DNA of 64,000 nucleotides from Rhodococcus phenolicus (GCF_001646785.1 NZ_LRRH01000127.1:1-64000), one strand, 5' to 3'. Positions 34,598-43,374 are shown, counted from the first letter of the stretch. Notes: generated by a model not told the origin, from the letters alone. Numbers and translations are program-made.

Positions 34598-35014
34598 ATG
34601 AACGGTGACACGCGCTTCGCATTCACCAAGATCTTTGTCGACGACATCGAGGCCCAGGCCGCCTTCTACTGCGCGGCCTTCGACATGACCGAGAAAAATC
34701 GGCTCACCATCGGCGAGGGCGAGAGCGCGGTCGAAGAGATCATCCTCACGAGCGGGCGCAACGACGATTCGTCCCTGATCGTCTGGCGCTACGTCGAGCG
34801 TCCCACCCCGGTGCCGGGAGAGGCCGTCCTCGGATTCAATGTGCCGGACGTTCAGGCCACCGTGCGTGCAGTCCGAGAGTCCGGAGGGACAATCGACACA
34901 CCGATCGAGCAGATGCCCGACATCGGCTTCGCGGTCGCGTTCGTGAAAGACCCCGAGGGGCACCTGATCGAGGTAACCCAGAACCTGCGGACCACGGAAG
35001 GCGCTGGTGCATGA
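34598..35014 (+). CDS. VOC / glyoxalase-fold protein
   Basis: 138 residues, one VOC domain: F-T-K-I-F-V-D-D-I-E-A-Q-A-A-F-Y, V-E-E-I-I-L-T, and D-P-E-G-H-L-I-E-V-T with His/Glu as possible metal ligands. Same length and same SDR-coupled arrangement as the VOC protein at 15975-16391. ATG has a GGAGG ribosome site; the stop overlaps the SDR start. Function unknown; isomerisation or epimerisation of a steroid intermediate is a guess. Confidence 0.77.
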   Translation: MNGDTRFAFTKIFVDDIEAQAAFYCAAFDMTEKNRLTIGEGESAVEEIILTSGRNDDSSLIVWRYVERPTPVPGEAVLGFNVPDVQATVRAVRESGGTIDTPIEQMPDIGFAVAFVKDPEGHLIEVTQNLRTTEGAGA

Positions 35015-35802
35015 TCTCGTTGGCGGATACGACCGCAATCGTCAGCGGTGGAGCATCCGGTATCGGCGCCGCAATCGCGCGCGGTCTCGCCGGCCTGGGC
35101 GCCCACGTCGTCATCGGTGACGTGCGCGTGGACGAAGGCAGAGCCGTCGCCCGTGAGCTGGGGGGAACCTTCGTTGTCTGCGATGTGAGCATCCCCGAGC
35201 AGGTCACCGAACTCGTCGACACCGCGGTCACGTGTGGCCCGCTTCGTCGAGTGGTGGCCTCCGCCGGTATCGGCCACACGGAACGTACGTTGGCGGGAAC
35301 TCCCGGCGAACAGCGTATTCACGACCCGGACGCGTTCGAGCGTGTGCTCCGGATCAATCTGTTCGGAAGCTTCGACCTCGTGCGACGAGCCGCCGCGGCG
35401 ATGGCTGGGCAGGATCCGGACCCAGCGGACGAGCGCGGCGCCGTTCTCCTGGTCTCGAGCGTCGAGGCGTTCGACGGGCAGGCAGGTCAGGTCGCCTACT
35501 CGGCCGCAAAAGCGGCACTGGCGGGCATGACCCTTCCGCTGGCCCGCGACCTCGCGGACTACGGCATACGCGTCAACACGATCGCCCCCGGGTTCATCGA
35601 CACACCCATCTACGGCGATCCCGGTACTTCGGCCGCGTACAAGGCACTGCTCGCAGAGGACGTACTGTTTCCTCGACGGCTGGGCAGCGTGGAGGAAGTG
35701 GCAGAACTGTCGCTGGCATGTCTCGGCAACCCCTACCTCAACGCCGAGACGATTCGCATCGACGGCGGAATACGGATGCGTCCCTTCCTTCCTGCACGCT
35801 GA
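35011..35802 (+). CDS. Short-chain dehydrogenase/reductase, 3-hydroxyacyl-CoA dehydrogenase type 2-like
   Basis: 263 residues. S-G-G-A-S-G-I-G at 12-19, A-S-A-G at 83-86, Ser149/150, Tyr163 and Lys167 (Y-S-A-A-K). The insertion around 90-110 and the G-F-I-D-T-P region resemble 17-beta-HSD10/HADH2-like enzymes acting on short 3-hydroxyacyl-CoA or hydroxysteroids. ATG overlaps the VOC stop (ATGA). Last gene before the terminator at 35850. Confidence 0.83.
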   Translation: MISLADTTAIVSGGASGIGAAIARGLAGLGAHVVIGDVRVDEGRAVARELGGTFVVCDVSIPEQVTELVDTAVTCGPLRRVVASAGIGHTERTLAGTPGEQRIHDPDAFERVLRINLFGSFDLVRRAAAAMAGQDPDPADERGAVLLVSSVEAFDGQAGQVAYSAAKAALAGMTLPLARDLADYGIRVNTIAPGFIDTPIYGDPGTSAAYKALLAEDVLFPRRLGSVEEVAELSLACLGNPYLNAETIRIDGGIRMRPFLPAR

Positions 35803-35849
35803 TCTCTTCACGCTCCGAATCGGCACGGCCGATGCGCCTTCGATGCGTC

Positions 35850-35877
35850 GGCCCCACCCCATTCTCGGGGTGGGGCC
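35850..35877. terminator. Bidirectional hairpin terminator
   Basis: Perfect 11-bp stem of G/C with one A/T (35850-35860 with 35867-35877), 6-base loop, between convergent genes. Confidence 0.7.
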
Positions 35878-35896
35878 TTCCGCTGTCGGACACGAT

Positions 35897-36940
35897 TCAC
35901 CGTACGTCCAGCGGTGCCTCCGCCGGGTACTCGCGGGGCGCCATGGCGTAGAAGTCGGTCAGCTGCGCGATGAACGCGGTGTCGTTCATCGCATCGCCGG
36001 GTACCTCGACGGTGGCACCCTTGGAGCGCATGTCGTCGATCAACATCCCGAAGACCTTGTCCGGGTCGAGATCGTCGGTATGGTCCTGGAAGCGCCGGAC
36101 GTCGGCGACGTCGTCGAACAGCAATGCGGTGTAGTGCACGAGCATGCGCAAATCGTCCTCGCCGAAGCGTCGGATCTCCTTGTCACCATTACGGATCGAC
36201 CATTCACCCCCGTCCACGGCATGGAGTTCGGACGTGATGTCCAGCTCGGGGTAGTCCCGCTGATCCCTCCTGCCGTTGGCTTCCCGCCGGTGATACATCC
36301 GAGAATTGTCGGTCAGGAATGTGGTGTTCCAGAACGGCGCTGTCAGCCGCTCGGGAGCCTTGTCCGGTCCTTGAGGCCAATAGGTGAAACCACCGTCGAC
36401 GTCGGATCGCGCGAAGTAGGTGAGCACCTGCGCGGTCTTGACTTCCCACTCGTCGAAGAGACCCGACTTCGTCATGATCGCCAGAAGCCAGATCGGCGTG
36501 TTGAACAGGCCCATTCCACGGAATCTCCCGGTGTCGAAGTGCCCGGCATCGAAACTGTGCGAGGGGCCGCACAGGTTGAACAGGAGGTCGTGTGCCATAC
36601 CGTATTTGGCGCCGTGAAGGGAGCGCGCGGTGTCGAGGAGCTTGCGGCCGAAGTAGATGTCGTGCAACTCGGGATGGAAGACGACGCCGTCGTTGGCCAG
36701 GAATCCCCGGAACACCGGTGCGACGAAGTCTGACAGCTTTGCGTCCGGTTTCCGGTCCTTACCGCCCGAAATCGCCAGGTATTCCTCCGTCGACGAGAAA
36801 TGGTGGGCGAGAATCAACCGCCACGGACCCTTCGCGCGAATCACCGAGAAGATCGTATCGATTTCCTCCGGCGTGTAGAAGTCCTCGATCAAAACCGGTG
36901 GTGCAATGGGGATCATCGGATGTCGTTCGATGGTCGTCAT
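35897..36940 (-). CDS. Uncharacterised protein with HxD...H pattern, possible Fe(II)/2OG-type oxygenase (copy 1)
   Basis: 347 residues; I do not recognise a named family. Conserved with the protein at 46483-47532 along its length. Blocks shared: G-P-W-R-L-I near residue 38, H-S-F-D-A-G-H-F-D (128-136), L-F-D-E-W-E/L-F-D-R-W-E, S-D-V-D-G-G-F-T-Y-W-P (179-189) and M-Y-H-R-R-E (215-220). His134-x-Asp136 with His217 about 80 residues later, and the G-G-F-T-Y-W strand between, recall the 2-His-1-carboxylate site of Fe(II)/2-oxoglutarate oxygenases such as PhyH/P4H types (inference from pattern). No signal peptide. ATG at 36940 follows GAGGAAG by 5 bases. Monocistronic, divergent from a binding-protein gene, with box M1 before it. 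Confidence 0.75.
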   Translation of the reverse strand: MTTIERHPMIPIAPPVLIEDFYTPEEIDTIFSVIRAKGPWRLILAHHFSSTEEYLAISGGKDRKPDAKLSDFVAPVFRGFLANDGVVFHPELHDIYFGRKLLDTARSLHGAKYGMAHDLLFNLCGPSHSFDAGHFDTGRFRGMGLFNTPIWLLAIMTKSGLFDEWEVKTAQVLTYFARSDVDGGFTYWPQGPDKAPERLTAPFWNTTFLTDNSRMYHRREANGRRDQRDYPELDITSELHAVDGGEWSIRNGDKEIRRFGEDDLRMLVHYTALLFDDVADVRRFQDHTDDLDPDKVFGMLIDDMRSKGATVEVPGDAMNDTAFIAQLTDFYAMAPREYPAEAPLDVR

Positions 36941-36976
36941 TGACGCTTCCTCTCTACGCAGTGGATACTCCGCGGC

Positions 36977-36990
36977 GAACTCAGTGGCTC
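36977..36990 (+). promoter_or_regulatory. Regulon box M1 (weak), between the HxD-protein gene and binding-protein gene
   Basis: GAACTCAGTGGCTC followed by CCGTCACGG, a degenerate version of the box plus its CCGTCCACGG half, 37-50 bases upstream of the 36940 start. Confidence 0.4.
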
Positions 36991-37094
36991 CCGTCACGGT
37001 ATGTGCGTTCGAATGCCCTCGCCGAGAGCAGATCCCATCAGGCGGGAGACCTGCACCGACGGCAGAAGATTCAGGGGCGGCAACGTCGAACGAC

Positions 37095-37108
37095 CCGTTG
37101 TGTGGAAC
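37095..37108 (+). promoter_or_regulatory. Regulon box M2, upstream of binding-protein gene 1
   Basis: CCGTTGTGTGGAAC, 97-110 bases before the GTG at 37205. The paralogous binding-protein gene at 40880 carries CCGCTCAGTGGAAC at nearly the same distance. Confidence 0.55.
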
Positions 37109-37204
37109 ACAGGGTTCGGGCGGGTGGATCGTCGTGTCCTAATCAGACGGACCCGGCGCTCACTCGAAGCACGCCGACTCTCTGCCGAAGTCGAGGAGAA
37201 CCTT

Positions 37205-38752
37205 GTGAAGATATCCCCACGCATTGCTGCGATCATCGGTGCAGGCGCTGCCGTGGCCACCTTGTTGAGTTCCTGCTCCGGATCGACCGCCCCCGCCGAC
37301 ACCTCTTCCGGTGAGCCCCAACGCGGTGGCAGCCTGACGTTCGCTTTCAACACCGAGGCACAATCGGTGGACCCCGCCACGTGCGCCATCGGCGTTGGAA
37401 TGCACCCGTGCCAGGCGATCTACGGCGCGCTGATGTACTACAACCTGGAAACCCGCGAGTTCGAACCGGGCATGGCCGAGTCCTTCACGACCGAGGACGG
37501 CAAGACCTGGACGTTGTCACTGCGGCCGAATCTGACCTTCACCGACGGAACGCCGTTCGATGCCGAAGCCGTTGCATTCAACTGGAATCGCATACTGGAT
37601 CCCGCACAGCTCTCCCGGGGCGCGGCCGTGGCACGAACCCTCCGGTGGGAGGTCGTCGATCCTCGGACACTCCGGCTCGTTTCGGAGGAGGTCAACTATC
37701 AGCTCCCGCTCGCGCTGACCGAGGACCTCGCGTTCATCGGGTCACCGGCCGCCATCACCGGCAAGGGCGCGGATTACGGCAGCAGCCCGGTCGGCGCCGG
37801 GCCGTTCACGCTCACGTCGTGGGCTCGCGGCACCGAGATGACCCTCGATCGCAATCCGGGCTACTGGGACCAGCCACGACCCTACGTCGACCGGCTGGTG
37901 ATCAAGACGATCCCTGCGGACGATCAGCGATTCAACGCCTTGCAGGCCGGCGAGCTGGATGTCATGGCAGTTACATTGGAGAAGTACGCCGACCGCGCCG
38001 AGAGCGCAGGAATGAACGTCGTCACAGCCGAAATGCTCGGCGGAACGGGCTTCCGGATGAGCAGCCGCGGCAAGCTCGCCGATCACGAACTGCGGACGGC
38101 CATCGACAAACTCGTCGACAACGAGCAGATCATGAATGCGGTGTATCCCGGCGAGGCGGTCGCGACGGGCTTCACCCCCGAGAACAGCCCGCTCCACAGC
38201 GCCGGGGCTTCGTGGCCTGCGCGAGACGTCTCCGGTGCACAGGCCCTCGTCGACGGATACCGGGCACGCAACGGCGGCGCGGATGTCGAACTGAGACTGA
38301 ATATTTCCGCGGGAAGCCCCGTGCTGACCCAGGTCGGCGAGCTGCTCCAGGCCCAGTTGCAACAGGTGAACGGACTGAAGCTGGACATCGAGCCACTCGA
38401 CGGTAGCGCCTATGCCGCTGCGCTGAACTCCGGCAACTACGACCTCATCATCGCCTCCGTGGGCGGTGCACATCCCGACAATCTGTACAAGGTCTTCCAC
38501 ACCGAGGGTGCGTCCAACGGGGCCGGGCTCTCGGATCCCGCCGTCGACGAGGCACTGGATCTCAGCCGTGCCTCCGGTGATCCGGTGGTGGTCGACGACG
38601 CCTACCGGTCCGCGATCGAGAGGATTGTGGCGGCGTCCACATACCGGTTCTGGCGACACGCCGAGGTCAGTCTCCTCAGCCCCGACGATGTTCACGACGT
38701 TCGGCCCGCGTACCAGTACTGGTTCCGGCCGGACCTCGCGTGGATCGGGTAG
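37205..38752 (+). CDS. Oligopeptide-type (SBP family 5) solute-binding lipoprotein 1
   Basis: 515 residues. Lipobox L-L-S-S-C (Cys about 24), then P-Q-R-G-G-S-L-T-F-A-F and the family-5 segments D-G-K-T-W-T-L-S-L-R, F-T-D-G-T-P-F-D-A and G-A-G-P-F-T-L. GTG at 37205 follows GAGGAGA. Very similar to the protein at 40880-42430 (for example, both contain P-A-D-D-Q-R-F-N-A-L-Q-A-G-E), so it arose by duplication. It has no permease genes of its own and probably feeds the DppBCDF-like transporter at 42427-46483. Ligand unknown; not necessarily a peptide. Confidence 0.87.
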   Translation: MKISPRIAAIIGAGAAVATLLSSCSGSTAPADTSSGEPQRGGSLTFAFNTEAQSVDPATCAIGVGMHPCQAIYGALMYYNLETREFEPGMAESFTTEDGKTWTLSLRPNLTFTDGTPFDAEAVAFNWNRILDPAQLSRGAAVARTLRWEVVDPRTLRLVSEEVNYQLPLALTEDLAFIGSPAAITGKGADYGSSPVGAGPFTLTSWARGTEMTLDRNPGYWDQPRPYVDRLVIKTIPADDQRFNALQAGELDVMAVTLEKYADRAESAGMNVVTAEMLGGTGFRMSSRGKLADHELRTAIDKLVDNEQIMNAVYPGEAVATGFTPENSPLHSAGASWPARDVSGAQALVDGYRARNGGADVELRLNISAGSPVLTQVGELLQAQLQQVNGLKLDIEPLDGSAYAAALNSGNYDLIIASVGGAHPDNLYKVFHTEGASNGAGLSDPAVDEALDLSRASGDPVVVDDAYRSAIERIVAASTYRFWRHAEVSLLSPDDVHDVRPAYQYWFRPDLAWIG

Positions 38753-38843
38753 CGACCGCCCTCCCTCGCTCGGCAAGCCGATGTGCCGAGTGATGCGATC
38801 CGGTGGCGTCGCCGTCCGCGCAGGCCTCGGCGTCCCGTTGTCT

Positions 38844-38877
38844 CCCGGATCGTCGCCGAACTCGGCGACGATCCGGG
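38844..38877. terminator. Bidirectional hairpin terminator
   Basis: Perfect 15-bp stem (38844-38858 with 38863-38877), 4-base loop, between convergent binding-protein and SDR genes. Confidence 0.75.
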
Positions 38878-38940
38878 GGTCGGGCCCGCCTGCCTGCGGG
38901 AATCGGCCACGCTCCGGAGCACCCCGCGGTCGAGGTGCCG

Positions 38941-39756
38941 TCAGTCGAGCTGTTTGCGCACCCGGTCGACCCGGTCCTGCCATCTGTCGAACCAGTCGGG
39001 CGAGGGGAAGATGTGGGTCTTACGGGCTGCCATGGCGGCGACCACGAGGTCGGCAACGTACGCAGGTGAGACGCCCTGGTCGATGTCGCTGTTCACCTTG
39101 TCCCGCAACTCCTCGAGTTGCGGATCTGCCTGCGCCCGCGGGACGTGCCCGGCCGGCGCGTTCCGCTCGTCGTTTCGAATCGAGGTGGACGTGTACGCCG
39201 GGCACAGCACGGCGACACCGACGTGCGGATACTCCGTTGCGAACTCGTGCGCCATGCTCTCCGACAACGCGACGACAGCCGCTTTCGAGGCGATGTACGG
39301 GTGAAGCGGTGCTGTGGTCGTGAAACCCGCCATCGAAGCGGTGTTCACGATGTACGCCTCGTCCTGAGCGGCCAGGAGAGGAAGGAAGATGTTGCAACCG
39401 TTGACAACTCCCCACAGGTTGACCCCGAGCGTCCATTCCCACGTGGCGAGGGAGGTGGTCGCGAAGCGCTGCATTCCGCCCACGCCGGCGTTGTTGCAGA
39501 GAACGTGGACCGCACCAAAGTTCTCCACGGTGGCGTCGGCGAGCGCCCGGACCGAGTCGGGGTCGGCGACGTCGGTCCGAACGGGAAGGACCTCACCGAG
39601 TGCACCGAGTCGGCCGGCGGCCGACTCGAGATCTGCCGCGTCCAGGTCGGCAATGACGACCTTCATGCCCTCCTGGAGGAAGCGGGTGGCGAGGCCGTAG
39701 CCGATGCCGTTCGCGCCACCGGTCACGACCGCGACACGTCCTTCTAGGTTTCTCAC
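38941..39756 (-). CDS. Short-chain dehydrogenase/reductase
   Basis: 271 residues. T-G-G-A-N-G-I-G at 12-19, N-N-A-G at 88-91, Ser141, Tyr154 and Lys158 (Y-I-A-S-K). The C-terminus P-D-W-F-D-R-W-Q-D-R-V-D-R is typical of a common actinobacterial SDR group. GTG at 39756 is chosen for AGGAG 8 bases upstream. An in-frame upstream piece (39867 down to about 39805) encodes a second copy of the first 19 residues and may be read as an N-terminal extension; see separate entry. Confidence 0.83.
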   Translation of the reverse strand: MRNLEGRVAVVTGGANGIGYGLATRFLQEGMKVVIADLDAADLESAAGRLGALGEVLPVRTDVADPDSVRALADATVENFGAVHVLCNNAGVGGMQRFATTSLATWEWTLGVNLWGVVNGCNIFLPLLAAQDEAYIVNTASMAGFTTTAPLHPYIASKAAVVALSESMAHEFATEYPHVGVAVLCPAYTSTSIRNDERNAPAGHVPRAQADPQLEELRDKVNSDIDQGVSPAYVADLVVAAMAARKTHIFPSPDWFDRWQDRVDRVRKQLD

Positions 39757-39804
39757 CAATTTTCTCCTGATATGAGATCGGTTGTTCCGTAGGTGTTCGG
39801 AAGA

Positions 39805-39867
39805 GTCCGGGCCGATTCCGTTCGCACCGCCGGTGACGACGGCGACGCGGCCATGCAGTTCCTTCAT
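39805..39867 (-). pseudogene. Truncated SDR start: duplicated first 19 codons
   Basis: ATG at 39867, with its own GAGGAGGAAG, begins M-K-E-L-H-G-R-V-A-V-V-T-G-G-A-N-G-I-G. The homology then stops and an unrelated 18-codon stretch leads in frame to the real SDR start, which begins R-N-L-E-G-R-V-A-V-V-T-G-G-A-N-G-I-G. This looks like the remnant of a deleted tandem SDR gene, or a deletion between two near-identical nucleotide-binding segments. Confidence 0.7.
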
Positions 39868-39900
39868 CTTCCTCCTCGACAATTCGTACTGAGCGGGAGG

Positions 39901-40680
39901 TCAACGTCCCGGGAAGGACCCGCCGTTGAGGTGGATGGTCTGCCCCGTGACGAATTCCCCCGCAGCCGAGCACAGCCACAGGCATGCGGCGCCGACGTCC
40001 TCGCCGGTACCCAAGTGCCCCATGACGTTTCCTTGCCAGATTGCATCGATCACCGGAGAATCACCGGCTGCGATCGTCTCGCGCAATTTCTCCATCAGCC
40101 CCAGGGCAAGGGTGTTGACGGTGACGCCACGCGGTCCGACCTCCGTGGCGATGTGCCGCACCGCTCCCTCGATTCCCGCCTTGCCGGCCCCGTACATCGA
40201 TCCGCCGAGACCACGGCTCGCCACCGAACCCGATCCTGAGGAGATCTGCACAATGCGGCCCCAGCCGCGCTCCACCATCCCCGGGAGGACCACGTGCATC
40301 ATGTTGAGCGAACCGAAGATGTTGATGTCGATGTACGGGCGCCATGCTGCAGGCTTCGAGTCGAGGAACGGCAGCATCTGCCCACCGATCGGCAGGCCCG
40401 CGTTGTTGACGAGGATATCGATCGGGCCCACTTCTTGCTCCGCCGCCCGCACGCCGGAGAGGACCGCGTCGTAGTCGGTGATGTCGAACGGCATCGCGAT
40501 TGCAGAGCCGCCCTCTTCGCGGATCGCCGCGGCACCGGCTTCGGCGCGCTCGGACATCACATCGTTGACGACCACAGCGGCGCCGTACGCCGCAAGGGTA
40601 CTTCCGATACCGAGTCCTGTGTTCTGGCCCCCTCCGGTCACGAGTGCAACCCTGCCCTCCAGGCCGAACCTGACTGCCAT
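39901..40680 (-). CDS. Short-chain dehydrogenase/reductase
   Basis: 259 residues. Cofactor loop T-G-G-G-Q-N-T-G-L-G, N-N-A-G at 92-95, Ser147/148, Tyr163 and Lys167 (Y-G-A-G-K), ending G-Q-T-I-H-L-N-G-G. Close in sequence to the SDR at 16388-17146 (shared R-I-V-Q-I-S-S-G-S/R-V-V-Q-I-S-S-G-S and D-I-N-I-F-G/D-L-N-I-F-G). ATG at 40680 follows GGAGGT by 8 bases. Divergent from the transporter operon, sharing the palindromic box G. Confidence 0.83.
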   Translation of the reverse strand: MAVRFGLEGRVALVTGGGQNTGLGIGSTLAAYGAAVVVNDVMSERAEAGAAAIREEGGSAIAMPFDITDYDAVLSGVRAAEQEVGPIDILVNNAGLPIGGQMLPFLDSKPAAWRPYIDINIFGSLNMMHVVLPGMVERGWGRIVQISSGSGSVASRGLGGSMYGAGKAGIEGAVRHIATEVGPRGVTVNTLALGLMEKLRETIAAGDSPVIDAIWQGNVMGHLGTGEDVGAACLWLCSAAGEFVTGQTIHLNGGSFPGR

Positions 40681-40763
40681 GCAATCCACCTCCGTGCACG
40701 CGAAGCCGAAAATCGTTTCATCCCATCCGAATATCCGAGGTGTCGCCCGGACCACCCGACCAC

Positions 40764-40791
40764 CCGCTCAGTGGAACATCCGGTTCAGCGG
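40764..40791. promoter_or_regulatory. Regulon box G, palindromic pair between SDR and transporter operon
   Basis: CCGCTCAGTGGAAC (40764-40777, plus) abuts CCGCTGAACCGGAT (40778-40791, minus), forming an imperfect 28-base inverted repeat. It can serve both divergent units and gives the best view of the operator's symmetry. Confidence 0.65.
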
Positions 40792-40879
40792 CCGCTGTGA
40801 CGTGTGACCTAATGCACTCGCCGTCTTTGGTCCCAATTCGAAGCGTGCCCGTTCACCCGGCTTCGTCGAGGAGAGTGCT

Positions 40880-42430
40880 GTGAAGATCCGTCCCCGTCTG
40901 ATGGCAGCTGCCGGTCTCGGTACCGCCGTCACCTTGTTCCTGTCCGCCTGCGGCGGCGAGCCGGCGTCATCCGGCGCGTCCGGTGGTGATCCGGTGCGCG
41001 GCGGAACACTCGTTTACTCGTACAACACAGAAGCACAGTCGGTGGATCCGGCCACCTGCGCGATCGGCATCGGTGTGGCCCCCTGCCAGGCGGTGTACGG
41101 TGCGCTGCTCTACTACGACACCGAGACCGGTGAGATCCAGCCGGGGATGGCCGAGTCCTTCACGACCGAGGACGGCAAGGTCTGGACGTTGAAGCTGCGT
41201 CCCGGTCTGACATTCACCGACGGCACCCCGTTCGACGCCGCCGCCGTCGCGTTCAACTGGGATCGAATTCTGGATCCCGCCCTCCTGTCTCCCAGCGCGT
41301 CGGTTGCCGGCAATATCGCCTGGGAGGTCGTCGATCCGGCAACACTCCGCATCACCTCCGACGAGGTCAACTACCGGTTGGACTTCGGCCTGACGGAAGC
41401 CCTCGCCTACATTGCCTCCCCCACCGCGATCCGCGAAAAGGGAGCGGACTTCGGCAACAACCCTGTGGGGGCCGGACCGTTCACACTGACCTCCTGGGCC
41501 CGCGGCACGGAGATGACACTCGACCGCAACCCGACCTACTGGGACCAGCCCCGGCCCTATGTCGACCGGCTGGTGATCAGGACGATTCCCGCCGACGACC
41601 AGCGCTTCAACGCACTGCAGGCGGGCGAGGTCGACGTCATGGCGGTGACCGTGCACAAGTATGCGGACCGAGCCGAGAGCGCGGGCATGAATGTCACGCG
41701 GGCCGCACTACTCGGCGGAACCGGAGTACGGCTCAGTCACCGTGGTGCCCTCGCCGATCCCGGCGTGCGCACCGCGATTGCGAAGCTGACCGACAACCAA
41801 CAGATCATGAACGCCGTCTACCCCGGCGAATCCGCAGCGTCCGGCTTCACCCCCGAGGACAGTCCGCTCTACGATCCGGGATCGGCGTGGCCGGAGCCGG
41901 ACGTCGAGGGAGCACAGCGACTCATCGACGAATATCGTGCTCGTACCGGCAGCGGCGACATCGAACTCACCTACGTACTCACAGCCGGCAGCCCTGTACT
42001 GAACCAGACCGCCGAACTGATCCAGGCACAACTGCAGCGAGTCGACGGTCTGCGAGTGCGCATCACACCGCTCGAAGGAGGCGCGTTCGCTGCGGCGATG
42101 ACCTCGGGTGACTACGACCTCATCGTCAGTGGGCTCGGTGGCGCGCACCCCGACAACCTCTACAAGGTCTTCCGGACCGGAGGTTCGTCCAACAACTCGG
42201 GCTATTCGAACCCGAAGGTCGACGAGGCCCTCGATCTCACCCACACCTCCAGTGATCCGGAGACGGTGGCGAATGCATACAAGACCGCCGTCAACGAACT
42301 GGTCGCGACCAATGCGTACCGCTTCTGGCGACACGCCCGGACCGATCTGATCAGCCCGGCGAATGTCCACGGCATCGAAGTTGCCTACCAGTACTGGTTC
42401 CGGCCCGAACTGGCGTGGGTGCAGCAATGA
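40880..42430 (+). CDS. Oligopeptide-type (SBP family 5) solute-binding lipoprotein 2
   Basis: 516 residues. Lipobox L-F-L-S-A-C (Cys at about 24) and the same family-5 blocks as the protein at 37205 (D-G-K-V-W-T-L-K-L-R, F-T-D-G-T-P-F-D-A, G-A-G-P-F-T-L-T-S-W-A-R). GTG at 40880 preceded by GAGGAGAG. First gene of a binding protein-permease-permease-ATPase-ATPase-unknown operon; its stop overlaps the first permease start. Extracytoplasmic receptor; ligand unknown. Confidence 0.88.
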   Translation: MKIRPRLMAAAGLGTAVTLFLSACGGEPASSGASGGDPVRGGTLVYSYNTEAQSVDPATCAIGIGVAPCQAVYGALLYYDTETGEIQPGMAESFTTEDGKVWTLKLRPGLTFTDGTPFDAAAVAFNWDRILDPALLSPSASVAGNIAWEVVDPATLRITSDEVNYRLDFGLTEALAYIASPTAIREKGADFGNNPVGAGPFTLTSWARGTEMTLDRNPTYWDQPRPYVDRLVIRTIPADDQRFNALQAGEVDVMAVTVHKYADRAESAGMNVTRAALLGGTGVRLSHRGALADPGVRTAIAKLTDNQQIMNAVYPGESAASGFTPEDSPLYDPGSAWPEPDVEGAQRLIDEYRARTGSGDIELTYVLTAGSPVLNQTAELIQAQLQRVDGLRVRITPLEGGAFAAAMTSGDYDLIVSGLGGAHPDNLYKVFRTGGSSNNSGYSNPKVDEALDLTHTSSDPETVANAYKTAVNELVATNAYRFWRHARTDLISPANVHGIEVAYQYWFRPELAWVQQ

Positions 42431-43374
42431 TGTACAGAGCCGCAGCACGACAGATCGCGAAGCTCGTCGCAGTTCTCGCTCTCGTCAGCGTGACTACATT
42501 CCTCCTGCTCGAAACGATCCCCGGCGATCGGCTCGCCTCGGTCCTGCCGGAGGGGGCAACTCCGGAGATGCGCGCTGCTGCCGAGGAGAGATTCGGTCTG
42601 GACGGATCTCCTGTGGAGCGGTTCTTCGGATGGCTCGGGGGCGCCCTGCACGGCGATCTCGGACGGTCGATGCAGTCACAGGTCCCGGTGGCCGAGTCGA
42701 TCCTCGAACGTCTGCCAGTCACAATCGAACTGGCCACCTTGTCCATCGTCCTCGCGCTGCTCATCGCCATCCCCATCGGGGTGTACTCGGGATATCGCCC
42801 CGGCGGCGTCGTCGATCGTGTCGCAACGTTCCTGTGCTCGATCACCCTGTCGATTCCGAGTTTCCTTCTCGGCGTATTGCTCGTCTTCGTCTTCGCGGTG
42901 ACGCTGTCCGCACTTCCCGTCACCGGCTGGACACCACTGTCGGAGGGCTTCGTGCCGCATGTCCGCGGCCTGGTGCTCCCGGTCGTGACCCTCGCCGCCG
43001 TCGAGACGGTCGGGTTCATCAGACTTCTCCGCAACGACATGGTCGCCACCCTGCAACAGGACTTCGTCCTGTCCGCCCGCGCTCGTGGACTGCCCACCCC
43101 ACGAATCCTGCTGGTACACGCTCTGCGCCCTTCCGCATTCTCCCTTCTCACCGTGATGGGTGTGTCGCTCGGTCGATTGATCGGAGGGACGGTGATCGTC
43201 GAGACTCTGTTCTCCCTCCCGGGGCTCGGCACGTTGGTGATCACCGCCATCACCGGTAGGGATTTCGTCCTGGTCCAGGGCATCGTGCTGGTGGTGGCCG
43301 TCGCCTACGTACTGCTCAATGCTCTTGTCGACCTGACCTATCCGCTCCTGGACCCGAGAGTGAGGACTTCATGA
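42427..43374 (+). CDS. DppB/OppB-type ABC transporter permease
   Basis: 315 residues, about six membrane helices. N-terminal helix followed by a periplasmic segment with G-D-L-G-R-S-M. The EAA-type loop is Q-D-F-V-L-S-A-R-A-R-G-L-P. ATG at 42427 overlaps the binding-protein stop (ATGATG). Inner-membrane half of the importer. Confidence 0.9.
   Translation: MMYRAAARQIAKLVAVLALVSVTTFLLLETIPGDRLASVLPEGATPEMRAAAEERFGLDGSPVERFFGWLGGALHGDLGRSMQSQVPVAESILERLPVTIELATLSIVLALLIAIPIGVYSGYRPGGVVDRVATFLCSITLSIPSFLLGVLLVFVFAVTLSALPVTGWTPLSEGFVPHVRGLVLPVVTLAAVETVGFIRLLRNDMVATLQQDFVLSARARGLPTPRILLVHALRPSAFSLLTVMGVSLGRLIGGTVIVETLFSLPGLGTLVITAITGRDFVLVQGIVLVVAVAYVLLNALVDLTYPLLDPRVRTS

Noticed and set aside
39805-39882. 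Separate small gene upstream of the SDR at 38941
   Set aside because: It is a copy of the SDR N-terminus in the same frame and lacks a stop before the real gene, so it is a remnant, not an independent gene.
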